From assembly GCF_026339955.1 (NCBI RefSeq), contig NZ_JAPEPW010000001.1, positions 930,001 through 994,000 on the forward strand: a stretch of 64,000 bases of DNA. Direction: 5' to 3'. Within the stretch, counting starts at the first letter, position 1; each line of letters starts with the position of its first letter. The notes under the pieces are model-generated. The model saw nothing but the letters and a program-made list of their open reading frames with translations, searched no databases and had not been told where the DNA came from. Positions 8,990 to 16,946 of the stretch are shown here, one piece after another. The position numbers and the translations under genes are program-made. This stretch comes from Streptomyces sp. NBC_01549 (GTDB lineage Bacteria; Actinomycetota; Actinomycetes; Streptomycetales; Streptomycetaceae).

Positions 8990-9179
8990 TTGTGTGGTCC
9001 GTGTCGTCGGTGTCTATGTAGAGCGGCCAGTTCGCCCAGGTCAGCCGCTTGTCGCGGGCCGAGAGGTCGGCTCCGGCGCGGTCACCGGGTGACACATACG
9101 CGGCGGGCACCCCGCAGCCCGTGAGGGCCCCTAGTGCCGCACCCCCGCCCAGGGCGCGCAGCAGGGACCGGCGGGACAT
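8990..9179 (-). pseudogene. Remnant of polyamine ABC transporter substrate-binding lipoprotein (PotD type)
   Basis: On the minus strand from ATG 9179, about 60 codons read as the start of a spermidine/putrescine-binding lipoprotein: twin-arginine-like MSRRSLLRALGGGAALGAL, lipobox LTGC with Cys, then KRLTWANWPLYIDTDD, which is the first strand and ligand region of PotD proteins (about 400 residues). After IDTDD the similarity to the family ends and the frame closes near 8943, inside the esterase 3' region. The gene therefore lost about 85 percent of its length. It is oriented like the neighbouring aminobutyraldehyde dehydrogenase, matching the polyamine transport/catabolism locus of other streptomycetes as I recall it. 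The exact breakpoint, near 8990, is an estimate. Confidence 0.75.
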
Positions 9180-9300
9180 CGGCGAGGTCTTCCGAATCTC
9201 TGGCACTCCGGCAGCATGCCTTCTGCGACTCGGCGCGAACAATGGACGCTGCGTCGAGCACTCGCGCGCCGACCCGACACCCTGTCGACCGGCTCGTTAC

Positions 9301-9342
9301 CGGGCGGTTACGCCCGGACGCCGGCGGCGAATCCGCCGCCGG
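9301..9342. terminator. Two adjacent GC-rich hairpins
   Basis: 9301-9316 forms CGGGCG-GTTA-CGCCCG. 9321-9342 forms a perfect 9-bp stem (CCGGCGGCG, loop AATC, CGCCGCCGG). They lie between the dehydrogenase stop and the truncated transporter gene and probably help end minus-strand transcription from the dehydrogenase. There is no T tract. Confidence 0.5.
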
Positions 9343-9358
9343 GGACACCCTCCTCGGA

Positions 9359-9396
9359 AAACCGTGAACACTTAAGCGCTTAAGTGTTCACGGTTT
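9359..9396. terminator. 38-bp perfect palindrome
   Basis: 19-nt arms 9359-9377 (AAACCGTGAACACTTAAGC) and 9378-9396 are exact reverse complements with no spacer. The palindrome lies 9 nt beyond the stop codon of the minus-strand aldehyde dehydrogenase and is followed on that strand by TCC after four T residues. Position favours a terminator, but the low G+C core and absence of a loop are unusual for this genome, so a protein-binding site or insertion scar is also possible. Confidence 0.6.
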
Positions 9397-9405
9397 CTGT
9401 ACGGA

Positions 9406-10845
9406 CTACGCGTCCAGCGACGTCATCACGTGCTTGATCCGCGTGTAGTCGTCGAAGCCGTACGCCGACAGGTCCTTGCCGTAGCCGGACTTCTTGAAGC
9501 CGCCGTGCGGCATCTCGGCGACCAGCGGAATGTGGGTGTTGATCCACACGCAGCCGAAGTCGAGGGACTTGGACAGGCGCATCGCGCGGCTGTGGTCCTT
9601 CGTCCAGACCGAGGAGGCGAGGGCGTAGTCGACGCCGTTGGCCCACTCGATGGCCTGGGCCTCGTCCGTGAAGGACTGGACGGTGATGACCGGCCCGAAG
9701 ACCTCGTTCTGGATGATCTCGTCGTCCTGCTTGAGGCCCGAGACGACGGTCGCGGCGTAGAAGTAGCCCTTGTCGCCGACCTGTTGGCCGCCCGCCTCGA
9801 CCTTGGCGTGCGCGGGCAGCCGCTCGATGAAGCCGGCGACCTGCTTGAGCTGGTTCGGGTTGTTCAGCGGGCCGTAGAGCACGTCCTCGTCATCCGGCTG
9901 GCCGGTCTTCGTCTCGGCGGCGGCCTTGGCGAGCGCGGCGACGAACTCGTCGTGGATGGACTCCTGGACGAGGACGCGGGTGGCGGCCGTACAGTCCTGG
10001 CCCGCGTTGAAGAAGCCCGCGACCGAGATGTCCTCGACGGCCTTGGCGATGTCGGTGTCCTCGAAGACCACGACCGGGGCCTTGCCGCCCAGCTCCAGGT
10101 GGACCCGCTTGAGGTCCTTGGACGCCGACTCGGCGACGGACATGCCCGCGCGTACGGAGCCCGTGATGGAGGCCATCGCGGGGGTCGGGTGCTCGACCAT
10201 CGCGCGGCCGGTCTCGCGGTCGCCGCAGATGACGTTGAAGACACCCTTGGGCAGGATGCCACCGATGATGTCGGCGATCAGGACGGTGGAGGCGGGGGTG
10301 GTGTCCGAGGGCTTGAGGACCACCGTGTTGCCCGCCGCGAGCGCCGGGGCGAACTTCCACACCGCCATCATCATCGGGTAGTTCCACGGCGCGACCTGCG
10401 CGCAGACGCCGATCGGCTCGCGACGGATGATGGAGGTCATCCCCTCCATGTACTCGCCGGCCGAGCGGCCCTCGAGCATCCGCGCCGCACCCGCGAAGAA
10501 GCGGATCTGGTCGACCATGGGCGGGATTTCCTCGGACCGGGTCAGCCCGATCGGCTTGCCGGTGTTCTCGACCTCGGCCGCGATCAGTTCCTCGGCCCGC
10601 TCCTCGAACGCGTCCGCGATCTTCAGGAGGGCCTTCTGGCGCTCGGCGGGCGTCTGGTCGCGCCAGGCCGGGAAGGCCGCGGCGGCGGCCGCCATGGCGG
10701 CGTCCACGTCGGCCTGACCGGACAACGGCGCGCTCGCGTACGCCTCGCCGGTCGCGGGGTTGACGACCTCGGTGGTCCGCCCGTCGGCGGCATCCCGGAA
10801 CTCACCGTCGATGTAATTGCGCAGACGACGCAGCTCGGTGCTCAC
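9406..10845 (-). CDS. Gamma-aminobutyraldehyde dehydrogenase
   Basis: 479 residues, full length for the NAD(P)-dependent aldehyde dehydrogenase superfamily. Visible motifs: PWNYPMMMAVWKFAPALAAGNTVVLKPSD (cofactor binding), GSVRAG, the general-base Glu in LELGGKAPVVVFEDTD, and the catalytic Cys in FNAGQDCTAATRVLV. The C terminus has the NEVFGPV motif. The closest family I recognise is aminobutyraldehyde dehydrogenase, which oxidises 4-aminobutanal from putrescine to GABA. Context fits: divergent AsnC regulator and aminotransferase on one side, remnant polyamine-binding protein on the other. It acts in the cytoplasm in polyamine catabolism. Confidence 0.88.
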   Translation of the reverse strand: MSTELRRLRNYIDGEFRDAADGRTTEVVNPATGEAYASAPLSGQADVDAAMAAAAAAFPAWRDQTPAERQKALLKIADAFEERAEELIAAEVENTGKPIGLTRSEEIPPMVDQIRFFAGAARMLEGRSAGEYMEGMTSIIRREPIGVCAQVAPWNYPMMMAVWKFAPALAAGNTVVLKPSDTTPASTVLIADIIGGILPKGVFNVICGDRETGRAMVEHPTPAMASITGSVRAGMSVAESASKDLKRVHLELGGKAPVVVFEDTDIAKAVEDISVAGFFNAGQDCTAATRVLVQESIHDEFVAALAKAAAETKTGQPDDEDVLYGPLNNPNQLKQVAGFIERLPAHAKVEAGGQQVGDKGYFYAATVVSGLKQDDEIIQNEVFGPVITVQSFTDEAQAIEWANGVDYALASSVWTKDHSRAMRLSKSLDFGCVWINTHIPLVAEMPHGGFKKSGYGKDLSAYGFDDYTRIKHVMTSLDA

Positions 10846-11010
10846 TGCCGGCCCTCCAAGTTCAGGTGTCCAATCGCTGAGACACCCACCCTAATCCGTG
10901 GCCCCACGTTTTCAACACCCCTGGTCACCCCTTGACTGCGAAATCCGCAAGCTACGGCCTCGTAAACAACGAATTTCATCGCCACAGCCTTGCGCAACCG
11001 TCGAGACGTC

Positions 11011-11529
11011 ATGCACAGTGAGCTCGTGGCCAGTCGAAGCGCAGACCCCAGGGACTCCACCCGCGAGTCCAGGAACGGCAGTCCCCAGCTGGACTCCGTC
11101 TCCCTCGCCATCATCGAGCAGCTCCAGCAGGACGGACGCCGCCCGTACGCAGCGATCGGCAAGGCCGTGGGCCTGTCCGAGGCGGCCGTGCGCCAGCGCG
11201 TCCAGAAGCTGCTCGACCAGGGCGTGATGCAGATCGTCGCCGTCACGGACCCGCTCACCGTGGGCTTCCGCAGGCAGGCGATGGTCGGCGTCAATGTCGA
11301 GGGCGACCTCGACCCGGTGGCCGACGCGCTGACCGCCATGTCGGAAGTCGAGTACGTGGTGATGACCGCGGGCTCGTTCGACATCCTCGCCGAGATCGTC
11401 TGCGAGGACGACGACCACCTGCTGGACGTCATCAACAAACGCATCCGGGCCCTGCCCGGGGTGCGCTCCACCGAGAGCTTCGTCTATCTGAAGCTCAAGA
11501 AGCAGACCTACATGTGGGGAACCCGATAG
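11011..11529 (+). CDS. Lrp/AsnC family regulator of the polyamine locus
   Basis: 172 residues from ATG 11011; the frame is open from a TTG at 10990, but the ATG gives the N terminus MHSELVASRSADPRDS that I recall for orthologues. An HTH occupies about residues 30-75 (LDSVSLAIIEQLQQDGRRPYAAIGKAVGLSEAAVRQRVQKLLDQGVM), followed by an AsnC effector domain (VVMTAGSFDILAEIVCEDDDHLLDVI). It is divergent from the aldehyde dehydrogenase and 2 nt upstream of the aminotransferase start, so it likely controls both. An S. coelicolor orthologue has, to my recollection, been linked to polyamine/ethanolamine use (EpuRI); that is memory, not something the sequence shows. Confidence 0.88.
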   Translation: MHSELVASRSADPRDSTRESRNGSPQLDSVSLAIIEQLQQDGRRPYAAIGKAVGLSEAAVRQRVQKLLDQGVMQIVAVTDPLTVGFRRQAMVGVNVEGDLDPVADALTAMSEVEYVVMTAGSFDILAEIVCEDDDHLLDVINKRIRALPGVRSTESFVYLKLKKQTYMWGTR

Positions 11530-11531
11530 CC

Positions 11532-12896
11532 GTGAGCACCAAGGACCTCAGCAAGACCGCGTACGACCACTTGTGGATGCACTTCACCCGCATGTCCTCG
11601 TACGAGAACGCGCCCGTTCCCACCATCGTCCGTGGTGAGGGCACCTACATCTACGACGACAAGGGCAAGCGCTACCTCGACGGTCTCGCGGGCCTGTTCG
11701 TGGTCCAGGCGGGCCACGGCCGCACCGAACTCGCGGAGACGGCGTTCAAGCAGGCGCAGGAGCTGGCCTTCTTCCCGGTGTGGTCCTACGCCCACCCCAA
11801 GGCCATCGAGCTCGCCGAGCGCCTCGCGAACTACGCTCCGGGCGACCTGAACAAGGTCTTCTTCACCACGGGCGGCGGCGAGGCCGTCGAGACCGCGTGG
11901 AAGCTCGCCAAGCAGTACTTCAAGCTGCAGGGCAAGCCGACCAAGTACAAGGTCATCTCGCGCGCGGTCGCCTACCACGGCACCCCGCAGGGCGCCCTGT
12001 CCATCACCGGCCTGCCGGCCCTCAAGGCCCCCTTCGAGCCGCTGGTCCCGGGCGCCCACAAGGTCCCGAACACCAACATCTACCGCGCCCCGCTCTTCGG
12101 CGACGACCCGGAGGCCTTCGGCCGCTGGGCCGCCGACCAGATCGAGCAGCAGATCCTCTTCGAGGGCCCGGAGACGGTCGCGGCCGTCTTCCTGGAGCCG
12201 GTGCAGAACGCCGGCGGCTGCTTCCCCCCGCCGCCCGGCTACTTCCAGCGCGTGCGCGAGATCTGTGACCAGTACGACGTACTGCTGGTGTCGGACGAGG
12301 TCATCTGCGCCTTCGGCCGCCTCGGCACGATGTTCGCCTGCGACAAGTTCGACTACGTACCGGACATGATCACCTGCGCCAAGGGCATGACCTCGGGCTA
12401 CTCCCCGATCGGCGCCTGCATCATCTCCGACCGCCTGGCCGAGCCGTTCTACAAGGGCGACAACACCTTCCTGCACGGCTACACCTTCGGCGGCCACCCG
12501 GTCTCCGCCGCGGTCGGCCTCGCCAACCTCGACATCTTCGAGCGCGAGGGCCTCAACCAGCACGTCCTCGACAACGAGGCCAACTTCCTCCAGACCCTGC
12601 AGAAGCTGCACGACCTGCCGATCGTCGGCGACGTCCGCGGCAACGGCTTCTTCTACGGCATCGAACTGGTCAAGGACAAGGCCACCAAGGAGACCTTCAC
12701 GGACGAGGAGTCGGAGCGCGTGCTCTACGGCTTCGTCTCCAAGAAGCTCTTCGAGTACGGCCTCTACTGCCGCGCCGACGACCGCGGTGACCCGGTCATC
12801 CAGCTGTCGCCGCCGCTGATCTCCGACCAGTCGACCTTCGACGAGATCGAGGGGATCGTCCGTCAGGTGCTGACGGAGGCGTGGGCGAAGCTCTGA
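11532..12896 (+). CDS. Class III aminotransferase, diamine/putrescine-pyruvate type
   Basis: 454 residues from GTG 11532 (VSTKDLSKTAYDHLWMHFTRM). A GTG six codons upstream, overlapping the regulator stop, is an alternative. PLP-dependent fold type I class III features are TTGGGEAVETAWKLAKQYF, the Asp in LLVSDEVICAFGRLG that contacts the PLP ring nitrogen, and the Schiff-base Lys in ITCAKGMTSGYSPIGA. The TFGGHPVSAAVGLANLDIFE motif follows. The putrescine/omega-amino acid:pyruvate subgroup is supported by its pairing with the aminobutyraldehyde dehydrogenase. Together they would turn a diamine into the amino-aldehyde and then GABA. Confidence 0.88.
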   Translation: MSTKDLSKTAYDHLWMHFTRMSSYENAPVPTIVRGEGTYIYDDKGKRYLDGLAGLFVVQAGHGRTELAETAFKQAQELAFFPVWSYAHPKAIELAERLANYAPGDLNKVFFTTGGGEAVETAWKLAKQYFKLQGKPTKYKVISRAVAYHGTPQGALSITGLPALKAPFEPLVPGAHKVPNTNIYRAPLFGDDPEAFGRWAADQIEQQILFEGPETVAAVFLEPVQNAGGCFPPPPGYFQRVREICDQYDVLLVSDEVICAFGRLGTMFACDKFDYVPDMITCAKGMTSGYSPIGACIISDRLAEPFYKGDNTFLHGYTFGGHPVSAAVGLANLDIFEREGLNQHVLDNEANFLQTLQKLHDLPIVGDVRGNGFFYGIELVKDKATKETFTDEESERVLYGFVSKKLFEYGLYCRADDRGDPVIQLSPPLISDQSTFDEIEGIVRQVLTEAWAKL

Positions 12897-12920
12897 TCTT
12901 CCTCCCGGATGATCAACAAC

Positions 12921-12965
12921 GGCCCCGGTGCCGCCCGTTCGAGTGAGAAAGGGCGCCCCGGGGCC
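12921..12965. terminator. Hairpin after aminotransferase
   Basis: GGCCCCGG at 12921-12928 pairs with CCGGGGCC at 12958-12965; the flanking GCCGCCC and GGGCG strengthen the stem. It begins 24 nt after the aminotransferase stop and separates it from the ABC ATPase gene. Confidence 0.55.
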
Positions 12966-13085
12966 GCGTGCTGTCCGCCCTGACGGCCCCGACTCCCTAG
13001 CGTGCCCAGTGACCGATCGGCCCTGCCTTCGTTCCCTCGTCCGGGGGATTGGCAGCGCAAATCTGATCTGAACGAGGTGTACGCG

Positions 13086-13823
13086 ATGGTGGCCCCGCCG
13101 GACAACGACGTGCTCTGGGCACGCGCCCTGCACGTCAAGCACAACGGCTCGCCCGCGCTCAGCGGTGTCTCGCTCGGCATCCGCGACGGCGAGATCCTCG
13201 CCGTTGGCGGCCCGCGCGGCAGCGGCAAGACGACCCTGCTCCAGTGTCTGTCGGGGCAGCTGCTGCCCCAGCAGGGCGAGGTCTGGTTCAACAGCACGCC
13301 GGTGCACACCATGGACCCCGTCACCCGCGAACGGCTGCGCCGCGACCGCTTCGGCTGGATCGACCCCACGCCCGTCCTCGTACCGGAACTGAACGCCTGG
13401 GAGAACGCGGCGCTGCCCCTGATGCTGCGCGGCTGCGGCCGTCGGGCCGCCAAGACCGCCGCCCTCGAATGGCTGGAACGCCTCGACATCCGTGACTGCG
13501 CCCGCAAACGCCCGCACGCCCTGCTCCAGACCGAGCGGCAGCGCGTCGCCATCGCCCGGGCGCTCGCCCTCTCCCCCAAGGTGCTCTTCGCCGACGAACC
13601 GTCCGCCCCGCTGCACCGCGCGGACGGCGACCACGTCCTGCGCACCCTCACCTCGGCGGCCCGCTCTCACGGCATCACGGTCGTCCTCGCCACGCACTAC
13701 GCGGACACCGCGGCCCTCGCCGACCGCACGGTGTCGCTGCTCGACGGACGGCGCGTGAACACCCTCCATCTGCCCCCGGTCGTCGAGGCGGAAGGCCGGG
13801 CCGCGTGCTCGCTCTCCGTCTAG
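13086..13823 (+). CDS. ABC transporter ATP-binding protein with degenerate signature
   Basis: 245 residues from ATG 13086 (GAGG upstream); the open frame begins at 13002 but the extension is not ABC-like. Walker A is GPRGSGKT, the Q-loop region is WIDPTPVLVPELNAWENAAL, Walker B is VLFADEPSAPL with its Glu, and the H-loop is LATHYADTAALADR. The LSGGQ signature is replaced by LLQTERQRVAIARAL, and the D-loop SALD by SAPLH. Either ATP hydrolysis is asymmetric and needs a partner, or the protein is regulatory. The overlapping downstream membrane protein is the likely permease partner; the cargo is unknown. Confidence 0.8.
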   Translation: MVAPPDNDVLWARALHVKHNGSPALSGVSLGIRDGEILAVGGPRGSGKTTLLQCLSGQLLPQQGEVWFNSTPVHTMDPVTRERLRRDRFGWIDPTPVLVPELNAWENAALPLMLRGCGRRAAKTAALEWLERLDIRDCARKRPHALLQTERQRVAIARALALSPKVLFADEPSAPLHRADGDHVLRTLTSAARSHGITVVLATHYADTAALADRTVSLLDGRRVNTLHLPPVVEAEGRAACSLSV

Positions 13824-15067
13824 CCCTCGGGGCTCACTCCCTCGTCCAGCTGCGCAGACTCCTTGTCGTCGCCGCCTCGGCGGGCACCGGCTTCCTGCTG
13901 CTGTGCACGCTGGGGTACGCACTGGCGCACCCGGACCCCTCGGCCGGCGCGCTGCTCCGACTCCTGTGGTGCCTCGCGCCCGCCGCCGCCACCGTGCACT
14001 TCGCGGTCGCGGTCGCCCGTACGGACCCGGGAACTCGGCCGCGCCCCGGGCTCTCGGCAGTCGGACTCGGCCCCGGCCGGCTGATGGCGATCTCGGCCGT
14101 CACCACCGCCCTGTCGACCACGCTCGGCTCGATCCTCGCGCTGCTCGTCTTCCTGCACCTGCGCGGCGACCTCCCCGGCATGTCCTTCGACGGCGACGCG
14201 GCGGCCTTCCTCGCCTCCGACCAGCCGCTGCCCCTGCCCGCGGCCCTGACCCTGCTGCTCCCGGTCCCGCTGGCCGCCTCCCTGGCGACCGCGGTGGCAC
14301 TGCGACCGCGGAGTCCCCGGCCGACCCGCCCCAGGCCGACCCGTCCCCGACGGCCGGGCGCCGACGGCGACTCCTCCCGTGAGCCGTCCCGTACGCGCGC
14401 CAAGTCCGGCCCGTACGCCGACCAGCCGGGGCGCCCGCTGGATCCGCAGCAGCCCGCCCCTCCGCTACCCACCCCCGGGGGACTGCCCTGGGGCATCGCC
14501 GTCCTCGCGGCAGGCCTTGCCGTGGAGGCGTACGCGAGCCGTTCGGGACCCGGCCTGGCGCTGCCCGGCCGCTTCACGGGCGGCCCTGCCCGGGTGTTCG
14601 GCGGCTGGTCCCTGACCGCGCTCGGGCTGATGCTGGCCGCGCCCGCGATCACGCACCTGTGCGGGCGGCTGCTCCAGGCCGTACGCCCCGGCGCGCTGCG
14701 GCTGCTGGCCGGGCGCGTGCTCCAGGAGGAGGCCCGGCGCATCGGGCGCCCGCTCGGCGTGGTGTGCGCGGTCGCGTCCGGCGCGTACGCCATGGCGACC
14801 GTGTACTCCGGGGCGCGCCCCTCGTTCGGTCCGCTCAGCACGCTCGGGGCGCTGCTCGTGGCCGGGTGCACCGTCGCGACCCTGCTGACCGCGGCGGTCG
14901 AGGCCAAGCACGCGCGCGCCGACACCACGGCCGCGCTGCTGCGCCTGGGAGCACCGACCACGGTGCTGCGGGGCGCCGCGCTGCTCCGCGCGGGCGCGCT
15001 GCTCGCCGCGTTCGGCCCGCTGACCTGGGTGGTCGCTGAACTCGCGGCGCTGCCGCTGACGCGCTGA
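13805..15067 (+). CDS. Polytopic membrane protein, putative ABC permease
   Basis: 420 residues from GTG 13805, overlapping the ATPase gene by 19 nt, so coupled to it. Hydrophobic segments lie near residues 16-38, 48-68, 92-118 and 145-165. A long Pro/Arg-rich basic linker (about 166-235) follows, then further segments near 235-250, 265-290, 320-340, 350-370 and 390-415. The layout resembles two-half FtsX/ABC-2-like permeases with a central loop, but I see no diagnostic motif. Transport substrate is not known. Ala and Leu dominate the composition. Confidence 0.7.
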   Translation: MLALRLALGAHSLVQLRRLLVVAASAGTGFLLLCTLGYALAHPDPSAGALLRLLWCLAPAAATVHFAVAVARTDPGTRPRPGLSAVGLGPGRLMAISAVTTALSTTLGSILALLVFLHLRGDLPGMSFDGDAAAFLASDQPLPLPAALTLLLPVPLAASLATAVALRPRSPRPTRPRPTRPRRPGADGDSSREPSRTRAKSGPYADQPGRPLDPQQPAPPLPTPGGLPWGIAVLAAGLAVEAYASRSGPGLALPGRFTGGPARVFGGWSLTALGLMLAAPAITHLCGRLLQAVRPGALRLLAGRVLQEEARRIGRPLGVVCAVASGAYAMATVYSGARPSFGPLSTLGALLVAGCTVATLLTAAVEAKHARADTTAALLRLGAPTTVLRGAALLRAGALLAAFGPLTWVVAELAALPLTR

Positions 15068-15216
15068 GACGCGTACGCGCTTCCTTCCCGCTTCCTTCCC
15101 GTGCTTCCCGCCTTCTTCCCGCTCTTTTCCCGGCGAGCGATGAGTTCCGCGCGGAGGAGCGGTCTACCTCTGCGAACGGCACCGCATCACTTCACCCGCA
15201 CCGGGAGAGGCCCCTC

Positions 15217-15624
15217 ATGTACCAGCAGATGATCTTCGTGAACCTCGCCGTGAACGACGTCGACACCTCGAAGAAGTTCTTCACCGAGCTCGGCTACACG
15301 ATCAACCCGCAGTTCACGACGGACGACTGCGCCTGTGTCGTCATCAGCGACACGATCATCGCGATGCTGCTGAGCAAGCAGCGCTACGCGGACTTCACGA
15401 AGAAGGACATCGCGGACCCGACGAAGACCAGCGAGGTGCTGTTGTGTCTGAGCGCCGAGAGCCGCGAGAAGGTCGACGAGCTCTGTGACAAGGCCCTCGC
15501 CGCGGGTGGCTCGGGGACCCGGGAGGCCCAGGACCAAGGCTTCATGTACGGCCGCGCCTTCGACGACCCGGACGGCCACACCTGGGAGGTCATGTGGATG
15601 GACCCGGCGGCGGTCCAGGGCTGA
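15217..15624 (+). CDS. VOC/glyoxalase superfamily protein
   Basis: 135 residues. It starts MYQQMIFVNLAVNDVDTSKKFFTELGY, the first beta-alpha-beta unit of vicinal-oxygen-chelate proteins, and ends DPDGHTWEVMWMDP, which carries the usual metal-ligand His and Glu. A GGGAGAGG sequence precedes the ATG. This subgroup is often annotated as an uncharacterised lactoylglutathione-lyase-like protein; resistance and dioxygenase members also exist, and the substrate cannot be told from sequence. It stands alone between the membrane protein and the LOG-family gene. Confidence 0.85.
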   Translation: MYQQMIFVNLAVNDVDTSKKFFTELGYTINPQFTTDDCACVVISDTIIAMLLSKQRYADFTKKDIADPTKTSEVLLCLSAESREKVDELCDKALAAGGSGTREAQDQGFMYGRAFDDPDGHTWEVMWMDPAAVQG

Positions 15625-15681
15625 GCCCCGGGGGGACACCGACGCGCGTGTCCCCCTCAAGGGAGGCCCTAGCATGGCCGC

Positions 15682-16797
15682 GTGCAGCCAACCCCCCTCC
15701 ATGCCGCCCATGACCGCGAGATCGAGTCCCTCGCCGAGTTCGACAAGGTCGTCTCGGAGCACGGCTCGCTCACCCGGTTCCGCGTCCAGGCCGTGGATCT
15801 GACGGACCGTACGGACGCCCTGCTCACCATGGACACCGCGGGCGCCGTCTTCCTCGGCTGTCCGATGGCCCCCGAGGCGGCGGCACGTGTACGAGGCACG
15901 GGCGCGCTCGTCTTCCCGCCCATACCCGGGCTGCCCTTCGACCCCTACCGCGGGCTCCTCTACTCCCCGGACGAGCTCTTCGCGTCGCTCGACGTCGGCT
16001 ACGAGGCGACCCCGGACGCCCTCGCGTACACCTGGTTCCAGCAGACCAAGGCCGACGGCGACGTCTTCGCGTCGATGCTGCGCGCGATCCACGACGACTC
16101 GGTGTCGGACGCGCTCGACGAACTCCTCGTCGGCACCCGAGTGGTGGGAGTGATGGGCGGTCACGCGATGGCACGCGGCACGGAGGCGTACGAGGGCGCC
16201 GCACGCCTGGGGCGCGAACTGGCGCGCGCCGGACTCATGGTCGCCACCGGCGGTGGCCCCGGCGCGATGGAGGCCGCGAACCTCGGCGCGTACGCCGCCG
16301 CGTTCGACGACGAGATGCTCACCAAGGCACTCCAGCTTCTCGCCGAGGCGCCGTCGTTCACCCCCTCCATCAGCGACTGGGCGGGTGCCGCCTTCGCCGT
16401 GCGCGAGCGCTGGCCGGACGGCGGCCCCTCCGTCGGCATCCCGACCTGGTTCTACGGCCACGAGCCGCCGAACGCCTTCGCCGCCCACATCGCCAAATAC
16501 TTCGCCAACGCGACCCGGGAGGACGGGCTGTTGGCCCGCTCGAACGCGGGCGTCGTCTTCCTGCCGGGCGCCGCCGGGACCGTACAGGAGATCTTCGACA
16601 ACGCGACCCCGAACTACTACGAGTCGCGCGGCGAGCCCACCCCCATGGTTCTGGTGAACCGTGCGCATTGGACCGTAAAACTTCCCACTTGGCCCCTTCT
16701 CCAGTCACTTGCCCGCGAGCGGTCCATGGAGTCCCGGATCGCGTTGGTGGACCGGATCGAGGAGGCACCGGAGGCGCTCAAACGCCTCGGTGGTTAA
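15682..16797 (+). CDS. LOG-family (Rossmann-fold nucleotide-binding) protein
   Basis: 371 residues from GTG 15682. It contains VVGVMGGHAMARGTEAYEGAARLGRELARAGLMVATGGGPGAMEAAN, the GGGPGxMEAxN motif of lysine-decarboxylase-like/LOG proteins, and FLPGAAGTVQEIFDN, the counterpart of PGGxGTxxE. LOG enzymes release cytokinin-type free bases from nucleotide 5'-monophosphates, and several bacterial members act as nucleotide phosphoribohydrolases. Here the N-terminal 150 residues are an extra domain (AVFLGCPMAPEAAARVRGTGALVFPPI), making it longer than the usual 190-residue LOG protein. The usual PGG is PGA, so catalytic competence is uncertain. Confidence 0.82.
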   Translation: MQPTPLHAAHDREIESLAEFDKVVSEHGSLTRFRVQAVDLTDRTDALLTMDTAGAVFLGCPMAPEAAARVRGTGALVFPPIPGLPFDPYRGLLYSPDELFASLDVGYEATPDALAYTWFQQTKADGDVFASMLRAIHDDSVSDALDELLVGTRVVGVMGGHAMARGTEAYEGAARLGRELARAGLMVATGGGPGAMEAANLGAYAAAFDDEMLTKALQLLAEAPSFTPSISDWAGAAFAVRERWPDGGPSVGIPTWFYGHEPPNAFAAHIAKYFANATREDGLLARSNAGVVFLPGAAGTVQEIFDNATPNYYESRGEPTPMVLVNRAHWTVKLPTWPLLQSLARERSMESRIALVDRIEEAPEALKRLGG

Positions 16798-16835
16798 TGA
16801 CAAGGCAAAACCGACGGCACGGCAGGGCATATGCA

Positions 16836-16863
16836 TTGACAGCACTTAGGTGGCGCTTATAGA
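16836..16863 (+). promoter_or_regulatory. Candidate HrdB-type promoter
   Basis: TTGACA at 16836-16841 is followed after 16 nt by TATAGA at 16858-16863. The -35 hexamer is perfect and the -10 shares TATA with consensus. It lies about 80 nt upstream of the LAETG surface-protein GTG and on the correct strand. A small GGCCC/GGGCC hairpin lies in the predicted leader. Confidence 0.6.
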
Positions 16864-16946
16864 CCTGTGAGGCCCGAGGGGGCCCTGTTGACACAGCAGA
16901 ACCCCCCTTAAACCCCCCGCAGTTGCGCATTCTGTGAAGGGCAATC

